In this document: positions 4,936 through 6,383 of the stretch, piece by piece
Position numbering within the stretch: position 1 is the stretch's first letter
Layout: each line of letters opens with the position of its first letter
Source: Thermodesulfobacteriota bacterium
GTDB taxonomy: Bacteria > Desulfobacterota > Thermodesulfobacteria > Thermodesulfobacteriales > Thermodesulfatatoraceae
NCBI GenBank assembly: GCA_013154385.1
Contig: JAADCO010000125.1
Coordinates: forward strand, 1 to 6,383
Direction: 5' to 3'
DNA: 6,383 bases
The notes under the pieces: model-generated
The model's database searches: none
The model's input: only the letters and a program-made list of their open reading frames with translations
What the model was told of the DNA's origin: nothing
Made by a program: the position numbers and the translations under genes

Positions 4936-6383
4936 ATGGACAGGAGAGCGTTCTTAAAAACAACGGGAATCGTGGCCTTGAGCCTCTTGGGACCGCGGAT
5001 CACGTGGGCCACCGGCGAGACCGTCCGGCCCGAACTCACCTTTGAACCCGAAAGGTGTCTGGGCTGTCTGGCCTGTGTCACGGCCTGCCAGCGCCCGGAA
5101 GACCCCCCGGAAATAGACCGTTTACGGATCGAACCGCAGGAGGAGGGACGATATCCGTTCACCCGTTTGCGTTTCAAGGCCCGCTACTGTCTCCAGTGCG
5201 CTTCGGCTCCCTGCCTCTCCGCTTGTCCCCACCAAGCTCTTTACCGGAGCAAAGAAGGGATCGTCGTGGTCAACCGAAAGCTCTGTCAGGGAGAAGGTCG
5301 CTGCGTGGCGGCCTGCCCGCACGGAGTTTTGGAAGTGGTCTTTGGCCAGGTGCAAAAGTGCGACCTGTGCCTTGAGGATCTTAAAAAGGGCCTCCTTCCG
5401 AGATGCGTGGCCGTCTGCCCCACCGGGGCCCTTAAGATAAACCCCTCCAAAGGTCTCAAGGCGCAGAGACTCCCCGAAGGGGAAGAAAGACTCGTCCACA
5501 CGGTTTGTCTGGCCTGCAATACCCGGTGCGGCCTGCGGGTCCTCTTGAAGGGAAACCGCCTCCTCCGGGTGGACGGAAACCCCTATCATCCGTACAACAA
5601 GAAGGGTTCTCCCCTGCCCTACGAGACGCCTTTTAAGGAAAGCTTGTCCGTTCCCGCCTCGACCTGCGCCAAACCCCAGATGGACAATGACTATCTGCAC
5701 AACCCTTACCGCTTGAAAGTCCCTCTCAAACGTTGCGGGCCGAGGGGGTCAGGCAAGTTCGCCCCCATTTCCTGGGAGACCTTGATTCGTGAAATCTCAG
5801 AAGGCGGAAAGCTCTTCTCCCATCTGGGAGACAACCGCCATTACCCGGGGCTTAAAGACTTTCTCAGGGACGACCCCCTTGATCCCCAGGCACCGGAGCT
5901 CGGCCCCGTGCGCAATCGGGTGGTGTGGCTCACCGGACGATCCCAACCGGGGCGCAAACACTTCATCAAGCGTTTCGTCACCAAAGCGGTGGGGTCCATA
6001 AACCACATTCCCCACACCGACATCTGTGGCATCGGTTTTCGCATGGGAAATTTCATCCTCTCCGACGGAAAGGCCGTCGAATTCAAAGCTGATCCCGAGG
6101 AGGCCCGCTACGTCATCGTCTTCGGTTCAAACTTCTTTTCCGCCTTGCAACCCGGTCCCAACGCTTACGCGGCCCGCCTCCTGGAGCGCGTAAGGGAGGG
6201 AAAGGCCAAATACGTAATCGTTGATCCGCGCGGCCACGAAGCCCTGGCGCATGCTCATCGCTGGCTACCGGTGCGGCCGGGGAAAGACGGGGCCCTGGCC
6301 ATGGGTTTGCTGAGGGTCCTCCTGGAGGAGGAACTGTTCGACCGCACGTTTCTCGAAATCCCCAACCTCACCGTGGCCCAAAA
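4936..6383 (+). CDS. Tat-exported ferredoxin-molybdopterin oxidoreductase fusion, tetrathionate reductase TtrB-TtrA-like; 3' end outside the window
   Basis: The frame is open from ATG 4936 to the window end (482 residues). It starts with a Tat signal, DRRAFLK followed by a hydrophobic stretch (2-25), so the enzyme acts outside the cytoplasmic membrane. Residues about 35-165 form an electron-transfer domain of the DmsB/TtrB type with four Cys groups: 41/44/47/51, 85/88/93/97, 117/-/123/127 and 142/145/157/161. Group three has Glu120 where a Cys is expected. The catalytic region of the DMSO reductase superfamily follows: Cys191, 194, 198 and 244 for the proximal 4Fe-4S cluster, VDGNPYHP (212-219), and HTDICGIGFRMGN (360-372), where Cys364 is the likely molybdenum ligand. 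This region resembles TtrA. Tetrathionate, thiosulfate or polysulfide are possible substrates; which one cannot be decided. A start upstream is excluded by TGA at 4900-4902, and later starts lose the Tat motif. No Shine-Dalgarno is visible. Confidence 0.88.
   Translation, partial: MDRRAFLKTTGIVALSLLGPRITWATGETVRPELTFEPERCLGCLACVTACQRPEDPPEIDRLRIEPQEEGRYPFTRLRFKARYCLQCASAPCLSACPHQALYRSKEGIVVVNRKLCQGEGRCVAACPHGVLEVVFGQVQKCDLCLEDLKKGLLPRCVAVCPTGALKINPSKGLKAQRLPEGEERLVHTVCLACNTRCGLRVLLKGNRLLRVDGNPYHPYNKKGSPLPYETPFKESLSVPASTCAKPQMDNDYLHNPYRLKVPLKRCGPRGSGKFAPISWETLIREISEGGKLFSHLGDNRHYPGLKDFLRDDPLDPQAPELGPVRNRVVWLTGRSQPGRKHFIKRFVTKAVGSINHIPHTDICGIGFRMGNFILSDGKAVEFKADPEEARYVIVFGSNFFSALQPGPNAYAARLLERVREGKAKYVIVDPRGHEALAHAHRWLPVRPGKDGALAMGLLRVLLEEELFDRTFLEIPNLTVAQ

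Noticed and set aside
5055..5375. Plus-strand frame starting inside the oxidoreductase
   Set aside because: It is out of frame with the Cys-motif protein and is low-complexity Pro/Arg/Gly-rich, typical of a shifted frame in GC-rich DNA.
5122..5700. Minus-strand reading frame opposite the ferredoxin domain (192 codons)
   Set aside because: Antisense to the Cys motifs of a clear oxidoreductase; its composition is explained as a shadow of that gene.

Overview
The window reads as one end of a bacterial flagellar late-assembly operon, followed by a separate respiratory gene. All supported genes are on the + strand. In order: the 3' end of flgK, flgL, csrA, fliW, fliD, fliS, a small helical protein in the usual fliT position, a 115-base intergenic region, and the 5' part of a large molybdopterin oxidoreductase that is cut by the window edge. 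The longest stretch without a gene is that 115-base gap. No RNA gene, insertion sequence, CRISPR array or replication origin was seen.

The flagellar genes work together at the tip of the growing flagellum and in flagellin homeostasis. FlgK and FlgL are the two hook-filament junction proteins, FliD is the filament cap, and FliS is the flagellin export chaperone. CsrA and FliW form the known partner switch in which FliW sequesters the RNA-binding repressor CsrA until flagellin titrates FliW away. Flagellin itself is not in the window, so the target mRNA must lie elsewhere. Tight spacing (1 to 13 bases) from flgK to fliW indicates one transcription unit with coupled translation. A flagellar-type (sigma-28-like) promoter is visible before fliD. 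Two hairpins lie between fliS and the small downstream gene.

The last gene encodes a protein with a twin-arginine (Tat) export signal, a ferredoxin region with four cysteine motifs, and then a molybdopterin catalytic region resembling tetrathionate reductase TtrA. This looks like a TtrB-TtrA fusion in one chain. The third cysteine motif has Glu where the second Cys should be, which predicts an altered iron-sulfur cluster. Its start codon has no visible ribosome binding site, and a promoter-like sequence lies directly upstream, so the mRNA may be leaderless.

The organism is probably a motile, anaerobic sulfur- or sulfate-metabolising bacterium, perhaps of the Thermodesulfobacteriota/deltaproteobacterial type. 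This is inferred from the csrA-fliW arrangement with flgKL, the TtrA-like enzyme and the Lys/Glu-rich proteins, not from a marker gene. GC content is about 55 to 70% in sampled lines of most of the flagellar operon, falls to about 45 to 47% from late fliD through the small ORF, reaches about 35% in the intergenic gap, and rises to about 60% in the oxidoreductase.
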